In this document: piece after piece, positions 15,826-16,619 of the stretch
How positions within the stretch are numbered: the stretch's first letter is position 1
Layout: each line of letters begins with the position of its first letter
Source: JAXDJJ01 sp034665745
Lineage (GTDB): Bacteria > Actinomycetota > CADDZG01 > WHSQ01
Length of the DNA stretch: 16,619 nt
Reading direction: 5' to 3'
Assembly (NCBI GenBank): GCA_034665745.1
Contig: JAXDJJ010000060.1
Span: 1 to 16,619 of the forward strand
Notes under the pieces: model-generated
Seen by the model: only the letters and a program-made list of their open reading frames with translations
The model's database searches: none
Told to the model about the DNA's origin: nothing
Made by a program: the position numbers and the translations under genes

Positions 15826-16619
15826 TCCCGAGGCAGCGGTCTGTAACGGTGTCGTGAAGATCTACTGGACGGCTACGAGCGAGGTCCACGCCTTGAAAGG
15901 GATCGATGCGCGCTTCCCATCCGGCCGCGTCACTGCCGTCGTGGGTCCGTCCGGGAGTGGGAAGTCTTCGCTCTTGCGGATCCTCGCCGGTCTGGACAGG
16001 CCCACGGCTGGGTCCGTTTCGATCGGTGGCAAGGAAACCGCGGGGATGCGACAACGCGACCTTCATGCGCTCCGCCGGCATTTCGTCGGTTATGTGTTCC
16101 AACGACCCTCGGACAATCTGATCCCGTACCTCACCGTGCGCGAACAACTCGAACATGCTGCCCGATTGCGGGGCGAGGGGTCCGCAGCGAAGATGGACTC
16201 GATCCTCGAACGTTTGGGGCTCACCCAGCGCATGGGCCACCGGCCGCATCAACTCTCCGGTGGCGAGCAGCAGAGGGTCGCGTTCGCCCAAGCGGTCATC
16301 GGCGACCCGGTCCTCGTCGTGGCCGACGAGCCGACCGCCGAACTGGATCTCGTCTCGGCACAAGCGTTGTTGACCACCGTCGAGGAGCTCGCGCGCGATG
16401 GCATCGCCATCGTGATGTCGACGCACGATCCCGAGGTCGTCAAGAAGGCGGACAAGACTTTTATGCTTCGTCATGGTGCGGTCGAAGCAGAGATGCAGCA
16501 GGAGCGATCCCTGTCGGTGATCGATGCGAGCGGCAGGATCCAGCGGCCGCCAGAAGCTCTGCGGATGTTCCCCGACCAGCGAGCGGTCCTCGAATTCGAC
16601 GAGAACGGCGTAAGGATCA
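15815..16619 (+). CDS. ABC transporter ATP-binding protein of the MacB/LolD type (C-terminus cut by window edge)
   Basis: The frame is open from TTG at 15815 to the right edge, giving 268 residues. All ATPase motifs are present: Walker A GPSGSGKS at 44-51, Q-loop Gln96, signature LSGGEQQRV at 147-155, Walker B VLVVADEPT at 166-174 with Glu172, D-loop AELD at 175-178, and switch His204 in MSTHD. It should pair with the overlapping upstream permease and power it at the membrane. After about residue 230 there is an extension beyond the nucleotide-binding domain, including VIDASGRIQRPPEALRMF, which resembles the DxxGRIxLP strand of AbrB-like domains; its true end is outside the window. Start choice rests on the GGAGG and the upstream stop. 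Confidence 0.92.
   Translation, partial: MQPSPEAAVCNGVVKIYWTATSEVHALKGIDARFPSGRVTAVVGPSGSGKSSLLRILAGLDRPTAGSVSIGGKETAGMRQRDLHALRRHFVGYVFQRPSDNLIPYLTVREQLEHAARLRGEGSAAKMDSILERLGLTQRMGHRPHQLSGGEQQRVAFAQAVIGDPVLVVADEPTAELDLVSAQALLTTVEELARDGIAIVMSTHDPEVVKKADKTFMLRHGAVEAEMQQERSLSVIDASGRIQRPPEALRMFPDQRAVLEFDENGVRI

Noticed and set aside
15629..16474. Open minus-strand frame of 281 codons opposite the permease end and ATPase
   Set aside because: The opposite strand encodes all ABC ATPase motifs in order, so this frame is a shadow.
1..16619. CRISPR arrays, tRNA or rRNA genes, insertion sequences and phage genes
   Set aside because: I found no regularly spaced repeats, no tRNA-like or rRNA segments and no transposase or integrase motifs in any frame I read.

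Overview
The window looks like chromosomal DNA from an uncultivated or poorly sampled member of the Actinomycetota. It is GC-rich, and two blocks of core metabolism are arranged in an actinobacterial way. One is a cell-wall precursor block (glmM, glmS, nnr, alr, then an alpha/beta hydrolase). The other is a coproporphyrin-dependent heme operon ending in an actinobacterial-type hemQ. The lineage is inferred from gene order and protein motifs only; I could not run a search.

Left part (1-5494, minus strand): glmS, a bifunctional NAD(P)HX epimerase/dehydratase, alanine racemase and a membrane-anchored alpha/beta hydrolase are read leftwards as a tight operon. glmS and nnr are 2 bases apart, and alr and the hydrolase overlap by 11 bases. 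The only real gap in this run (61 bases, between nnr and alr) holds two adjacent 20-bp palindromic sites that look like an operator. The glmS leader (about 5561-5726, minus strand) matches the conserved core of the glmS self-cleaving ribozyme/riboswitch. This is the most striking element of the window, because that class is best known from Firmicutes.

Middle (5852-9038): a secreted M28-type zinc peptidase with a C-terminal PKD domain sits on the plus strand between glmS and glmM. A 10-bp inverted repeat spans its 5' leader and start codon. glmM follows on the minus strand, preceded by a possible 38-residue small protein gene.

Right part (9143-13103, plus strand): hemE, hemH, hemG and hemQ form an operon with ATGA overlaps at the first two junctions. 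hemE has no canonical start codon at the expected place. A good Shine-Dalgarno instead precedes an ATA codon at the point where family members begin. The four products would take uroporphyrinogen III to heme b through coproporphyrin.

Right edge (13165-16619, plus strand): an 886-residue FtsX/MacB-like permease overlaps an ABC ATPase that starts at TTG and runs off the window. The ATPase carries a C-terminal extension reminiscent of an AbrB-type strand motif. I saw no tRNA, rRNA, CRISPR array, insertion sequence or phage gene.
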